A stretch of 64,000 nucleotides of DNA. Source: Streptomyces sp. ATexAB-D23 (lineage in GTDB: Bacteria; Actinomycetota; Actinomycetes; Streptomycetales; Streptomycetaceae). A model generated the notes under the pieces. It was not told the origin of the DNA. It was given only the letters and a program-made list of their open reading frames with translations, and did no database searches. The stretch is from the NCBI RefSeq assembly GCF_000373645.1, contig NZ_KB892024.1:1-64000 (forward strand), in the 5' to 3' direction. Below are positions 31,899 to 40,823 of this stretch, piece by piece. The translations under genes and the position numbers were made by a program. The number at the start of each line of letters is the position of its first letter. Position 1 is the stretch's first letter.

Positions 31899-32492
31899 TC
31901 AGAGCCACCCCTCCAGCCGGGCCTTCGTCTCCGGCCACTCGTCGGCGAGCAGGGAGAAGTAGACCGTGTCGCGCCAGGTGCCGTCCGGGCGGCGGCGGTG
32001 GCGGCGCAAGATGCCCTCGTGGTGGGCGCCGAGGCGGGATATCGCCTTCTGGGAGCGCTCGTTGAGGTGGTCGGTCTTCAGCTGGACGCGGCCCATGCCC
32101 AGCTCCTCGAAGGCGTGGGTGAGCAGGAGCAGCTTCGTCTCGGTGTTGACCGCCGAGCGCCAGTGGGCGCGGCCGTACCAGGTGGAGCCGATCTCCAGGC
32201 GCTCGTGCTCCACGTCGATGTCCAGGTAGGTGGTCCAGCCGATCGCCCGGCCGCTCGCCAGGTGGATGACGGCGAAGGGGACGCAGGACTCCTCCGCGAG
32301 CAGGGCGGCGAGCCTGGTCTCCAGCTCCCGCGGGGTGCGGGGCGTCCGGCTGCCCAGCCAGCGCCAGACCTCGTCGTCGTCACCGCCGGCGGCGAAGAGG
32401 TCGTCCAGGTGGTGGAGGGCGAGCGGTTCGACGCGGACGTGGTCGCCGGTCAGAGTCACGGGAAGCGGGCGCGTAGCCGACGTAGCTGACAT
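31899..32492 (-). CDS. GNAT acetyltransferase, RimJ/RimL type
   Basis: 197 residues. The RimJ/RimL-like GNAT pattern includes GDHVRVEPLALHHLDDLF, AIGWTTYLDIDVEHERLEIGSTWYG, LLTHAFEELGMGRVQLKTDHLNERSQKAISRLGA (acetyl-CoA binding and C-terminal helix) and GTWRDTVYFSLLADEWP. The substrate is an amine of unknown identity. No Shine-Dalgarno is present; a -10-like TATGGT lies six bases before the ATG (complement of 32499-32504), so the mRNA may be leaderless. Two GCACTAG direct repeats (32514, 32536) lie further upstream. Confidence 0.9.
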   Translation of the reverse strand: MSATSATRPLPVTLTGDHVRVEPLALHHLDDLFAAGGDDDEVWRWLGSRTPRTPRELETRLAALLAEESCVPFAVIHLASGRAIGWTTYLDIDVEHERLEIGSTWYGRAHWRSAVNTETKLLLLTHAFEELGMGRVQLKTDHLNERSQKAISRLGAHHEGILRRHRRRPDGTWRDTVYFSLLADEWPETKARLEGWL

Positions 32493-32538
32493 GGGGGAAC
32501 CATACCCGCATTCGCACTAGCTACAAACACACTATGCA

Positions 32539-33333
32539 CTAGTTCAAAGGCTGGTGGGTGGAGCCCGCGTCCTCCGTGTCCGTCCGGCCCTCCCCCGTCC
32601 CCCGGCCCTCGCGCAGGGCGGCCGCCGCCGCCCGTATCGCCGGCAGCGCGTCGTACAGCGCCTGGCCGGGGCAGGTCGTCTCGTAGGTGTCCCGGTGGCC
32701 GGAGATGACGTTCAGCACCGCGGCCTTCCCCTTCGGGTACCTGCTCTTGTCGTTGGTCGACACCAGGCGCACCTTGCCCCGCGGGTCGACGCCCGGCCGC
32801 AGCTTCCACGCCGCCACCTCCGCCAGCGCCCGCACCACGGCCGCCGGGACCTTCTCGCCGTTGCGGTAGTCGCCCAGCACCGCGATGCCCACGCTGTCGG
32901 CGTTGAAGCCCGTGGTGTGCGCCCCGCGCACCGAGCGCGTGACGCCGCCCGCGCGGCCCTCGTAGATCGTTCCGCACCGGTCGACGAGGAAGTTGTAGCC
33001 GATGTCGTCCCAGCCGTTGCCCTCGATGTGGGACTGCTCGACCGCACGCACCAGGTCGGGGGCGTCCGCGCAGTCGTAGTCGTTCGACTCGCCCGTGTGG
33101 TGGATGAAGACCGCCCGCACGGCGCCCGTGTAGACGGCCCGCTCCCGGACGATGGACTCGTTCGCGTGCCAGGCCGCCCGGCTCACGATCACCGGCTGCG
33201 GCACGGTCCCGCCCCGCTCCCGGGAGGAGCCGGGCGGACGCTCGGCCAGCACCTGACGCACCGGGGCGTCCCGTGGAACCAGCAGGACCAGCGGGAGGAC
33301 CGCGACGCCCAGCCATATTCGATGGGGCCACAT
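32539..33333 (-). CDS. secreted N-acetylmuramoyl-L-alanine amidase (PGRP domain)
   Basis: 264 residues. An N-terminal hydrophobic export signal (IWLGVAVLPLVLLVP) is followed by a peptidoglycan-recognition/Amidase_2 fold: SRAAWHANE, FIHHTGESNDYDC (zinc His), GWDDIGYNFLVDRCGTIYEGRAGG, HTTGFNADSVGIAVLGDY and ISGHRDTYETTCPGQALYDALP (His and Cys zinc ligands). These zinc enzymes cleave the stem peptide from muramic acid in the cell wall. The C-terminal tail is Glu/Gly-rich. Confidence 0.92.
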   Translation of the reverse strand: MWPHRIWLGVAVLPLVLLVPRDAPVRQVLAERPPGSSRERGGTVPQPVIVSRAAWHANESIVRERAVYTGAVRAVFIHHTGESNDYDCADAPDLVRAVEQSHIEGNGWDDIGYNFLVDRCGTIYEGRAGGVTRSVRGAHTTGFNADSVGIAVLGDYRNGEKVPAAVVRALAEVAAWKLRPGVDPRGKVRLVSTNDKSRYPKGKAAVLNVISGHRDTYETTCPGQALYDALPAIRAAAAALREGRGTGEGRTDTEDAGSTHQPLN

Positions 33334-33464
33334 GGCTCCACCCTGCGGCTTCTCCCCCGGACCCGCAGATGAGGTGGCCGATCGGGTGAAATCGGCCGCG
33401 GAAGCGGAGGGTCACGCCCCGGCGATATCCTGGGGGCAGCGGAGGCCGGTGACGGCCGATGCGC

Positions 33465-33533
33465 GGCGGTGGGGCCCGCCGTACCCGAACCGCGGCCGGT
33501 CGAACGCCGCCAACGGTCCCTACTTGCGCAGAC
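33465..33533 (+). ncRNA. probable fluoride riboswitch (crcB motif)
   Basis: Order of conserved blocks: GGCGGTGGGGCCCGCC (33465-33480), a GTACCCGAACCGC joining segment (33481-33493) with the AACCGC element, a variable hairpin (33494-33510), and CAACGGTCCCTACT (from about 33511). The last can pair back to GGGGCC to close the pseudoknot. The layout follows the crcB motif, although GATG reads GGTG here. It lies 40-110 bases ahead of a three-gene fluoride-export operon, where this riboswitch class is expected. Confidence 0.6.
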
Positions 33534-33575
33534 GCGCGCCCACGCCCGGTGGGCGCCCCGGCAGGTAGGAGACAT

Positions 33576-34016
33576 ATGCCCGGCACCGGACCCGGGGCCC
33601 TCAGGAGCCTCGGGCAGCACCCGCAGAGCGCCGTCGTCGCCGTGGTCGCCCTGGGCGGGGCCACCGGGGCGTCCGCCCGTTACGGAGCCTCGCTCCTGTG
33701 GCCCACCGCGCCCGGCGGCTTCCCCTGCACGACCCTCGTCGTCAACGTCATCGGCTGCGCGGTCATCGGCGTGTTCATGGTGGTGATCAGCGAGGTGTGG
33801 GCGGCGCACCGGCTGGTGCGGCCGTTCTTCGGCACCGGGGTGCTCGGCGGGTTCACCACCTTCTCCACGTACGCGGTCGACATCGAACGCCTCGTGGCGA
33901 AGGGGCGGGCCGGCACCGGGCTCGCCTATCTGGGAACGACACTGCTCGCGGCCCTCGCGGCGGTGTGGAGCGCGGTGTGGCTGACGCGCCGCGCACTGGC
34001 GTGGAGGCAGCCATGA
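33576..34016 (+). CDS. crcB: fluoride efflux channel CrcB (Fluc), first subunit
   Basis: 146 residues, ATG 33576 with AGGAGA seven bases ahead. Four membrane helices with the Fluc signatures GGATGASARYG, TLVVNVIGCAVIG (Asn of the pore) and GVLGGFTTFSTYAVD (the FTTFSTY Phe box and Na+ site). Fluc channels are dual-topology dimers that pass fluoride out of the cell; many actinobacteria carry two heteromeric subunits, as here. Its stop overlaps the DUF190 start. Confidence 0.95.
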   Translation: MPGTGPGALRSLGQHPQSAVVAVVALGGATGASARYGASLLWPTAPGGFPCTTLVVNVIGCAVIGVFMVVISEVWAAHRLVRPFFGTGVLGGFTTFSTYAVDIERLVAKGRAGTGLAYLGTTLLAALAAVWSAVWLTRRALAWRQP

Positions 34017-34399
34017 CGACACCCGTGACCGAACCCGGCCTGCGCCTGACCGTGCTGGTCGGCGAGTCCGACACCTGGCACCACCGGCCCGTCTACACGG
34101 AGATCGTGCACCGGGCGCACGCGGCCGGTCTCTCCGGGGCGAGCGTCTTCCGGGGCATCGAGGGCTTCGGAGCCTCCTCGATGATCCACACCCAGCGGCT
34201 GCTGTCGCTGAGCGAGGACCTGCCGGTGGCCGTGATCATCGTGGACGCGGAGCCCGCGGTGCGCGCGTTCCTGCCGAGGATCGCCGAAATGGCCGACGGC
34301 TGCCGGATGACCCTCGACGCCTGCGAGATCGTCCGCCGGGAGAACCCCGGGGCCCAGGAGGGCCCGGCCGGTCCCGGCATACAGGGAGAGCCGGAGTGA
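34013..34399 (+). CDS. DUF190 family protein in fluoride operon
   Basis: 128 residues, ATGA overlap with crcB. The DUF190 pattern runs LTVLVGESDTWHHRPVYTEIVHRAHAAGLSGASVFRGIEGFGASS and PVAVIIVDAEPAVRAFLP, a ferredoxin-like PII-type fold. It is often encoded beside crcB and is thought to be a soluble regulatory or stress partner; its biochemistry is not established. It sits between the two channel genes with overlaps at both ends, so expression is coupled. Confidence 0.92.
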   Translation: MTTPVTEPGLRLTVLVGESDTWHHRPVYTEIVHRAHAAGLSGASVFRGIEGFGASSMIHTQRLLSLSEDLPVAVIIVDAEPAVRAFLPRIAEMADGCRMTLDACEIVRRENPGAQEGPAGPGIQGEPE

Positions 34400-34770
34400 A
34401 CTGGCTGCTGGTGATCGCCGGCGCGGCGGTCGGCGCCCCGCTGCGCTATCTGACCGACCGGGCCGTGCAGTCCCGCCACGACACGGTCTTCCCCTGGGGG
34501 ACGTTCACGGTGAACATGGCCGGCTGCCTGATCCTGGGCCTGCTGACCGGCGCGGTGGTGGCCGGGGCCGCCTCGTCCTCCGTACAGCTGCTGGTCGGGA
34601 CGGGGTTCTGCGGGGCGCTGACCACGTACTCCACGTTCAGCTACGAGACGCTGCGGCTGGCCGAGGACGGGGCCCGGCTCTACGCGGCCGCCAACGCGGT
34701 GGCGAGCGTCGTCATCGGCCTCGGCGCCGCCTTCGCAGGTGTCACCCTCGCCGAAGCGCTCTGGACCTGA
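34396..34770 (+). CDS. crcB: fluoride efflux channel CrcB (Fluc), second subunit
   Basis: 124 residues, GTG 34396 overlapping the DUF190 stop (GTGA). It has four helices with GAPLRYLTDR, GTFTVNMAGCLILGLL (pore Asn) and GTGFCGALTTYSTFSYE (the T-T-Y-S-T-F box). The paired crcB genes differ in sequence, consistent with a heterodimeric Fluc with fixed opposite topologies. Last gene of the operon, followed by a strong hairpin. Confidence 0.95.
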   Translation: MNWLLVIAGAAVGAPLRYLTDRAVQSRHDTVFPWGTFTVNMAGCLILGLLTGAVVAGAASSSVQLLVGTGFCGALTTYSTFSYETLRLAEDGARLYAAANAVASVVIGLGAAFAGVTLAEALWT

Positions 34771-34802
34771 ACCCGCGCGCAGAGCGCGAGAACGTACGGC
34801 AA

Positions 34803-34844
34803 CGCGCCGGAGCCCGGCCCCCGAGAGGGCCGGGCTCCGGCGCG
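34803..34844. terminator. strong hairpin terminator after crcB operon
   Basis: A perfect 18-bp GC stem (34803-34820 with 34827-34844) around the loop CCGAGA. It lies 33 bases after the crcB stop and 16 bases before the end of the convergent gene at 34860, so it can serve both directions. Confidence 0.93.
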
Positions 34845-34859
34845 CGGTACCCCGGGCCG

Positions 34860-35165
34860 TCAGGCCCCGGGGACCCCGAGTTCGGCGGACGCGGCCTCCA
34901 GCGGGCTCGGCACCACCGGCACGGCGGGGGCCGCCACCGGCCGGCAGGTGAAGCCGAGGCGCCCCAGCGCCCTGGTCACCTCGGCGGCCGAGAAGTCGCG
35001 GCGGTCCTGCCGGGTGATCACCTCACCCACCTGCTTGACCGGGTACACCCGGCGGCCGATGATCACCGACTCCCCGGTGACGGGTTCGGGCTTGATGCCC
35101 TTCATCGATGCCTCGACCTCGTGCTTGAACAGGTCGAACGGAAAGCGGGCGATCACACAGCGCAT
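34860..35165 (-). CDS. SCO5918-family protein
   Basis: 101 residues: MRCVIARFPFDLFKHEVEASMKGIKPEPVTGESVIIGRRVYPVKQVGEVI, followed by a helical segment and a Pro/Val-rich tail. This matches the small conserved Streptomyces protein that accompanies the DEAD-box helicase and cold-shock genes (SCO5918 group). The function is unknown. It lies 51 bases downstream of the helicase on the same strand and is probably in the same cold-shock-linked unit. Confidence 0.8.
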   Translation of the reverse strand: MRCVIARFPFDLFKHEVEASMKGIKPEPVTGESVIIGRRVYPVKQVGEVITRQDRRDFSAAEVTRALGRLGFTCRPVAAPAVPVVPSPLEAASAELGVPGA

Positions 35166-35216
35166 GGTGCCTCAACGGGGTCGGGGACAAAACCGGGCGG
35201 GAACACGATGACCGGG

Positions 35217-36782
35217 TCAGGAAGCCCGGCTGCCGGACGGACGGCGCTCGCCGCCGCGCGACGAGGACGCCGAGGACGAGGACCGGCGGCCCTGGGACGG
35301 GCGGCTGCGCCGGCCACGCGCGGACGAGCCGCCCGCGGAGCGCTCGGAGGGCGGCGCGGTGATGGTGACGGGCACGCCCGAGGGCGCCTGCGCGCCGGTG
35401 ATACGGCTCAGCTCGGCCTCGCCGGAGCGGACCTCGGCGATCTTCGGGGTGATGCCGGCGTCGGCCATCAGCCGGGTCATCTCGCGGCGCTGGTTGGGCA
35501 GCACCAGCGTGACGACACTGCCGGACTCACCGGCCCGCGCGGTACGGCCGCCGCGGTGCAGGTAGTCCTTGTGGTCGCTCGGCGGGTCGACGTTGACGAC
35601 GAGGTCGAGGTTGTCGACGTGGATGCCGCGCGCCGCGACATTCGTCGCCACCAGGACCGTGACGTGTCCGGTCTTGAAGCGGGTCAGGGTGCGGGTGCGC
35701 TGCGGCTGGGACTTCCCGCCGTGCAGCGCCGCCGCGCGGACCCCGCTGCTGAGCAGGTGGTCGGTGAGCTTGTCCACGGCGTGCTTGGTGTCGAGGAACA
35801 TGATCACCCGGCCGTCGCGGGCCGCGATCTCCGTCGTGGTGGCGTACTTGTCGGCGCCGCGCACATAGAGGACGTGGTGCTCCATCGTCGTCACCGCGCC
35901 CGCGGCCGGGTCCACCGAGTGGACGACCGGGTCGTGCAGGTAGCGGCGGACGAGGAGGTCGACGTTGCGGTCCAGGGTCGCCGAGAACAGCATGCGCTGG
36001 CCCTCCGGCTGGACCTGGTTCAGCAGTTCGGTGACCTGCGGCATGAAGCCCATGTCGGCCATCTGGTCCGCCTCGTCCAGGACCGTGATCGCCACCCGGT
36101 CGAGGTTGCAGTCACCGCGCTCGATGAGGTCCTTGAGCCGGCCCGGGGTCGCCACGACGATCTCGGAGCCGCCGCGCAGCGCGGCCGCCTGACGGCCGAT
36201 CGACATGCCGCCGACGACGGTGGCCAGTCGCAGCCTGAGCGAACGGGCGTACGGGGTCAGCGCGTCGGTGACCTGCTGGGCCAGCTCACGGGTGGGCACC
36301 AGGACCAGCGCGAGCGGGTGCCGGGCCTCGGCACGGCGGCCCTCCGTACGGGCCAGCAGCGCCAGGCCGAAAGCGAGTGTCTTGCCCGAGCCGGTGCGTC
36401 CGCGGCCCAGCACGTCACGGCCGGCCAGCGAGTTCGGCAGCGTGGCGGCCTGGATCGGGAACGGCACCGTGACGCCCTGGGCGGCGAGCGCCGCCAGCAG
36501 GGGCGCGGGCATGTCCAGGTCGGCGAAGGCCTCGACGGGCGGCAGCGCGGGGGTGATGGTGGTCGGCAGGGCGAATTCACCCTGCCGGGCGGCGGGCCTG
36601 CGCCCGTATCCGCCGGATCCGCCGGAGCGCCGCTCGGACGAGCCGAAACGTCCCGGGCCGCCGGGGCGGCCCGAGCCCTGGGAACGGAACCCGCCGCCCG
36701 AACGGGAGCCGGAGCCGACGGGGGCACCGCCACGGGTACGGGAATATCGGTCGTTGGAACGGGGTGTGCGGTCGCGGTTCAT
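35217..36782 (-). CDS. DEAD-box RNA helicase
   Basis: 521 residues from ATG 36782 (GAGGAAAGG upstream). An Arg/Gly/Ser-rich N terminus (~1-65) leads to Q motif VPFPIQAATLP, motif I GRTGSGKT, Ia PTRELAQQ, Ib TPGRL, motif II V-L-D-E-A-D, motif III FSATL, IV MFLDTK, V ATNVAARGIHV and VI HRGGRTARAGESG. The C-terminal tail is Arg/Ser-rich and disordered. It unwinds structured RNA, and relatives act in cold adaptation and ribosome or RNA turnover. The cold-shock gene upstream on the same strand supports that role. Confidence 0.95.
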   Translation of the reverse strand: MNRDRTPRSNDRYSRTRGGAPVGSGSRSGGGFRSQGSGRPGGPGRFGSSERRSGGSGGYGRRPAARQGEFALPTTITPALPPVEAFADLDMPAPLLAALAAQGVTVPFPIQAATLPNSLAGRDVLGRGRTGSGKTLAFGLALLARTEGRRAEARHPLALVLVPTRELAQQVTDALTPYARSLRLRLATVVGGMSIGRQAAALRGGSEIVVATPGRLKDLIERGDCNLDRVAITVLDEADQMADMGFMPQVTELLNQVQPEGQRMLFSATLDRNVDLLVRRYLHDPVVHSVDPAAGAVTTMEHHVLYVRGADKYATTTEIAARDGRVIMFLDTKHAVDKLTDHLLSSGVRAAALHGGKSQPQRTRTLTRFKTGHVTVLVATNVAARGIHVDNLDLVVNVDPPSDHKDYLHRGGRTARAGESGSVVTLVLPNQRREMTRLMADAGITPKIAEVRSGEAELSRITGAQAPSGVPVTITAPPSERSAGGSSARGRRSRPSQGRRSSSSASSSRGGERRPSGSRAS

Positions 36783-37123
36783 GCGGAACCTTTCCTCGAA
36801 AATGGCGCGTATCGAGGAATTCATTGCGTCGACGAGCGGCACAAGAATCGCAAGAACGGGCCGTTGGCATACGTGAACGAAGCCCGGCGGCCGGTCTTGA
36901 GCCGATACGGGCCCGGCCTGAGCCGGGTCCGGTGCTTCGCGATGACGAGCCCGGCCGCTCCGTGGAGTGGGGGTCACGTCAAGGGGCTCCGCCGGACCTG
37001 GTCGGTCCGGGGGCCATGGCGGATCGTCCGCCGCATGGTGAAGACGGTGGGTCTGCGCTCCCCCGGCGGCTCGTGGCGATGGTACGGCACGGCGGGCACG
37101 GGGCGGGACCGGAAAAAGCAGCG
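36783..37123. other. intergenic region between cspA terminator and DEAD helicase
   Basis: About 340 bases without a convincing gene. It must hold the helicase promoter and probably a long 5' leader. A possible upstream in-frame start at about 36824 would add 14 residues to the helicase, but the ribosome site favours 36782. I see no clear -10/-35 pair. Confidence 0.5.
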
Positions 37124-37158
37124 AGCTGGGGCCCGCACCCAAAGTGCGGGCCCCAGCT
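37124..37158 (-). terminator. hairpin terminator of the cold-shock gene
   Basis: A perfect 15-bp stem, AGCTGGGGCCCGCAC / GTGCGGGCCCCAGCT, around loop CCAAA, 41 bases past the cold-shock gene stop. It isolates that gene from the helicase further along the same strand. Confidence 0.92.
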
Positions 37159-37199
37159 GCGGATGCACCGTCAGCGCGTAGGCGCCGACGTGATCGGAT

Positions 37200-37403
37200 T
37201 CACGCGGGGGTGATGTTCTCCGCCTGCGGGCCCTTCTGGCCCTGCGTGACGTCGAAGTTCACCTTCTGGCCCTCCTGCAGCTCGCGGAAGCCGCTGGAGG
37301 CGATGTTCGAGTAGTGGGCGAAGACGTCGGCGCCGCCGCCGTCCTGCTCAATGAAGCCGAAACCCTTTTCCGAGTTGAACCACTTCACGGTGCCGGTAGC
37401 CAT
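37200..37403 (-). CDS. cold-shock protein (CspA family)
   Basis: 67 residues, ATG 37403 with AGAAGGAG ahead. Single cold-shock domain: MATGTVKWFNSEKGFGFI (RNP1 KGFGFI), DVFAHYSNI (RNP2-like) and LQEGQKVNFDVTQGQKGPQAENI. It binds single-stranded RNA/DNA and acts as an RNA chaperone. Its neighbour, the DEAD-box helicase, fits a cold-response group. Full length for the family. Confidence 0.97.
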   Translation of the reverse strand: MATGTVKWFNSEKGFGFIEQDGGGADVFAHYSNIASSGFRELQEGQKVNFDVTQGQKGPQAENITPA

Positions 37404-37766
37404 TTTTTCTCCTTCTGGGGATGAGCCCGGGGACTCGCACTGTGCCAGTCCCACGTCGCCGTGATGATTACCCCATCCGGATATGCAAGCCGGAAAATAC
37501 GTCAGCGCACTCATCGGCCACTTAGCCGAGGAGAGCACTTGGAGTCTTCGGGAACCACAACTGCAACTGGTATCTACCGTAGCACAATGAAAACGGCCGG
37601 GCGCGAGAAGTAATTTCCCCGCGCCCGGCGCGCCATAAAACTCACGCAAACCCTCACACAAACACTCGGTGTGCATTGCGCAAAATTCTGTGCCGGAGGG
37701 CCGTGTCCGGGAATATTTGCGGCCCGCGACGGCCGGCGGCGCTCCCTTCGCCCGCCCTCCGGCGGT
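37404..37766. other. intergenic region with cold-shock leader and hairpin
   Basis: 363 bases between the cold-shock start and the mannosidase stop. The half next to cspA is unusually AT-rich for this genome, consistent with a long cold-shock mRNA leader. A 10-bp stem (37596-37605 with 37620-37629, GCCGGGCGCG / CGCGCCCGGC) lies further upstream. It could terminate minus-strand transcription from the glycan operon before cspA. No gene seen. Confidence 0.55.
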
Positions 37767-40700
37767 TCAGCCGCGCGTCAGCCGCAGCGTCACCAGCTCG
37801 AAGGGGCGCAGCGACAGCCGCACGCCCTCCTCGTCGCTCTCGGGCACCGGCACACCGGCCAGCGGCCGCTCCAGCAAGTCCGTCGCCACGACGGACGTGG
37901 CCGGGAAGCCGGTGGCCAGGCGGACCTTCGCCCGGCCGCCCGTGGACTCGTAGAGCCGTACGACGAGGTCGCCGCTCCCGTCGTCCGCCAGCTTGACGGC
38001 GCTCACCACGACCGCGTCGTTGTCGACGGCCACCAGCGGGGCCACCTCCCGGTCACCCGTCACCCGGCGCTCCGGCAGGTTGACGCCGAAGCCCTCGCGG
38101 ACCGCGTCGCCGATCGCGGCGCCGGGGACGAGCGCGTGCCGGAAGCGGTGCACGCCCTGGTCGGTCTCCGGGTCGGGGAAGCGCGGGGCGCGCAGCAGCG
38201 AGACCCGGACGGTGGTGGTCGTGCCCGCGTCCGCGTCCCGCACGGTACGCGTCACGTCGTGGCCGTACGTCGAGTCGTTGACGAGCGCGACGCCCCAGCC
38301 CGGCTCCTCCAGGTGGACGAAGCGGTGGTTGCACGCCTCGAACTTGGCGGCCTCCCAGCTGGTGTTGGTGTGGGTGGCCCGGTAGAAGTGGCCGAACTGC
38401 GTCTCGGAGGCGTACCGCTCGGCGTGCACGTCCAGCGGGAACGCGGCCTTGAGGAACTTCTCCGTCTCGTGCCAGTCGACCTCGGTGTCGATGTCGAGCC
38501 GCTTGGCGCCCGGTTCCAGGGTGAGCAGCTGGGTCACCTTCGATTCGCCGAAGCTGCGGACGACCCGCACCCCGTCCGTCACCGGGGTCAGTTCGTCCAG
38601 GCCGGTCAGGTCGGTGACGGTGTTGCGGTAGAACGCGTCGACGTCCCAGGCGTCCCACATGTTCGGGAAGTCGGGGTGGATCTGGAGCAGGTTCGCGGCG
38701 GCACCCGGCGCCACGGTCTCGCGGCCGGCGGCGATGTCGTACGCGGAGACGACCAGGCCCCGGCCGTCGATCTCCACCCGGAGCAGGCCGTTGTCCAGCA
38801 CGTAGCCGCCGCCCTCGCGCGGGGCGGGCGGGGTGGCGGCGGCCGTCGCGACGGCTGCCGCGCCTCCGGCGGCAACGCCGGAGCGGGTGTGCGGCGCGGC
38901 GTTGAAGACGAGGGCCCTGTCCCCCTCGGGGTCACCGGCCAGGGCGCGCTGCGCGGCGTCGATGACGCCGGTCAGCTCGGCGGCGACGGCCGCGTACGTC
39001 TTCTCCGCCTCGCGGTGCACCCAGGCGATCGAGGAGCCGGGCAGGATGTCGTGGAACTGGTGCAGCAGCACCGTCTTCCAGATCCGGTCGAACCGCTCGT
39101 ACGGGTAGGAGAAGCCGGTGCGGACGGCGGCGGTGGCGGCCCACAGCTCGGCCTCGCGGAGCAGGTGCTCGCTGCGGCGGTTGCCCTGCTTGGTCTTGGC
39201 CTGGCTGGTCAGGGTCGCGCGGTGCAGCTCCAGGTAGAGCTCGCCGACCCAGACCGGGGCGTTGGGGTACTCCGCCTCGGCCTTGGTGAAGAAGTCGGTG
39301 GGGGTCTCCCACGTCACCGTCGCCGAGCCCTCCAGGCTCCGCATCCGGGCCGCCTTGGCGATCATCTCGCGGGTGGTGCCGCCGCCCCCGTCGCCCCAGC
39401 CGGTCGGGGCCAGCGAGTGCTGGGCGACGCCCTTGTCCTTGAAGTTCGTCGCCGCGTGGGCGATCTCGCTGCCCTTCATCGAGCAGTTGTACGTGTCGAC
39501 GGGCGGGAAGTGCGTGAAGATCCGGGTGCCGTCGATGCCCTCCCACTGGAAGGTGTGGTGCGGGAACTTGTTGGTCTGGCTCCAGGAGATCTTCTGCGTG
39601 AGCAGCCACTTGGAGCCGGCCGCCTTGATGATCTGCGGCAGCCCGGCCGCGAACCCGAAGGTGTCGGGCAGCCACGCCTCGTCGTTCTCGATGCCGAACT
39701 CGTCCAGGAAGAACCGCTTGCCGTGCACGAACTGGCGGGCCATCGCCTCGGAGCCCGGCATGTTGGTGTCGGACTCGACCCACATGCCGCCGGACGGGAC
39801 GAACCGGCCGTCCGCGACGGCCGCCTTGACCTTGGCGTAGACCTCGGGGCGGTGCTCCTTGATCCAGGCGAACTGCTGCGCCTGCGACATCGCGAAGACG
39901 AAGTCCGGCTCGTCCTCCAGGAGCGCGGTCATGTTGGACGTCGTACGGGCGACCTTGCGGACCGTCTCGCGCAGCGGCCACAGCCAGGCGGAGTCGATGT
40001 GCGCGTGGCCGACGGCGCTGATGCGGTGCGCGGAGGGCACGGCGGGCGTCGCGAGGACCCCGGCCAGCTCCTCGCGCGCGGCGGCGGCCGTGCCGCCCAC
40101 GTCCTGGAGGTCGACCGCGTCCAGCGCCCGGCCGACCGCGCGCAGGATGTCCCAGCGGCGGGCGCCCTCCACGGGCAGCTCCCCCATCAGCTCGCCCAGC
40201 ACCTCCAGGTCCTGGACGAGGTTCCACACGTCCTCGTCGAAGACGGCGAGGTCCATCCGGGCCAGGGTGTACTGCGGCTCGCTGCCGGCCGTCTCCTTGT
40301 CGCCCAGCCGGGTCGGCAGGAAGGGGTGGTAGTCGAGGATCACCGGGTTGGAGGCGGCCTCGATGTGCAGCAGCACCTCCTCGCCGCCCGCGACCGGGGC
40401 GCCCACCCGCACCCACTGGTTGCGCGGGTTGAGGCCCTTCACCGGGGTGCCGTCGGGGCGGTAGACGAGGCCCTCGCACTGGAAGCCCGGCATGTTCTCG
40501 TCGAAGCCGAGGTCGAGCAGCGCCTCGACGGTCCGGCCCGCCCAGTCCTCCGGCACCGTGCCGGAGACCTTGAACCAGGAGGTGCCCCACGGAGCGCCCC
40601 ACCGGTCGCCGACCGCGATCTTCTCGGTGGGCCCGGCGAGGCCCTCGGCGACCGGGACGGGCTCACCCGGCGCGTTCCAGACGGCGACGTCCAGCGGGAC

Positions 40701-40784
40701 GGACTGCGGGTATACGGCCGGCCGGATGCGCTCGTCCAGGACGCGCTTGAGTCGGGCCTCGACCAGGCTGCGGTCGTCGTGCAT
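37767..40784 (-). CDS. GH38 alpha-mannosidase
   Basis: 1005 residues. The GH38 catalytic domain has ISAVGHAHIDSAWLWPLRET (metal-binding His and Asp), the nucleophile Asp in EAWLPDTFGFAAGLPQI, and GSKWLLTQKISWSQTNKFP. It has the usual all-beta C-terminal half of GH38, with TEVDWHETEKFLKAAFP. There is no signal peptide, so it is intracellular and would trim alpha-mannosyl residues from imported oligosaccharides. It is the last gene of a six-gene minus-strand operon (39 bases after the GH85 gene). Confidence 0.93.
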   Translation of the reverse strand: MHDDRSLVEARLKRVLDERIRPAVYPQSVPLDVAVWNAPGEPVPVAEGLAGPTEKIAVGDRWGAPWGTSWFKVSGTVPEDWAGRTVEALLDLGFDENMPGFQCEGLVYRPDGTPVKGLNPRNQWVRVGAPVAGGEEVLLHIEAASNPVILDYHPFLPTRLGDKETAGSEPQYTLARMDLAVFDEDVWNLVQDLEVLGELMGELPVEGARRWDILRAVGRALDAVDLQDVGGTAAAAREELAGVLATPAVPSAHRISAVGHAHIDSAWLWPLRETVRKVARTTSNMTALLEDEPDFVFAMSQAQQFAWIKEHRPEVYAKVKAAVADGRFVPSGGMWVESDTNMPGSEAMARQFVHGKRFFLDEFGIENDEAWLPDTFGFAAGLPQIIKAAGSKWLLTQKISWSQTNKFPHHTFQWEGIDGTRIFTHFPPVDTYNCSMKGSEIAHAATNFKDKGVAQHSLAPTGWGDGGGGTTREMIAKAARMRSLEGSATVTWETPTDFFTKAEAEYPNAPVWVGELYLELHRATLTSQAKTKQGNRRSEHLLREAELWAATAAVRTGFSYPYERFDRIWKTVLLHQFHDILPGSSIAWVHREAEKTYAAVAAELTGVIDAAQRALAGDPEGDRALVFNAAPHTRSGVAAGGAAAVATAAATPPAPREGGGYVLDNGLLRVEIDGRGLVVSAYDIAAGRETVAPGAAANLLQIHPDFPNMWDAWDVDAFYRNTVTDLTGLDELTPVTDGVRVVRSFGESKVTQLLTLEPGAKRLDIDTEVDWHETEKFLKAAFPLDVHAERYASETQFGHFYRATHTNTSWEAAKFEACNHRFVHLEEPGWGVALVNDSTYGHDVTRTVRDADAGTTTTVRVSLLRAPRFPDPETDQGVHRFRHALVPGAAIGDAVREGFGVNLPERRVTGDREVAPLVAVDNDAVVVSAVKLADDGSGDLVVRLYESTGGRAKVRLATGFPATSVVATDLLERPLAGVPVPESDEEGVRLSLRPFELVTLRLTRG

Positions 40785-40823
40785 GAGGGTGGCTCCGTTG
40801 TGAGTGGGTCGGGTGGGGGGTGG

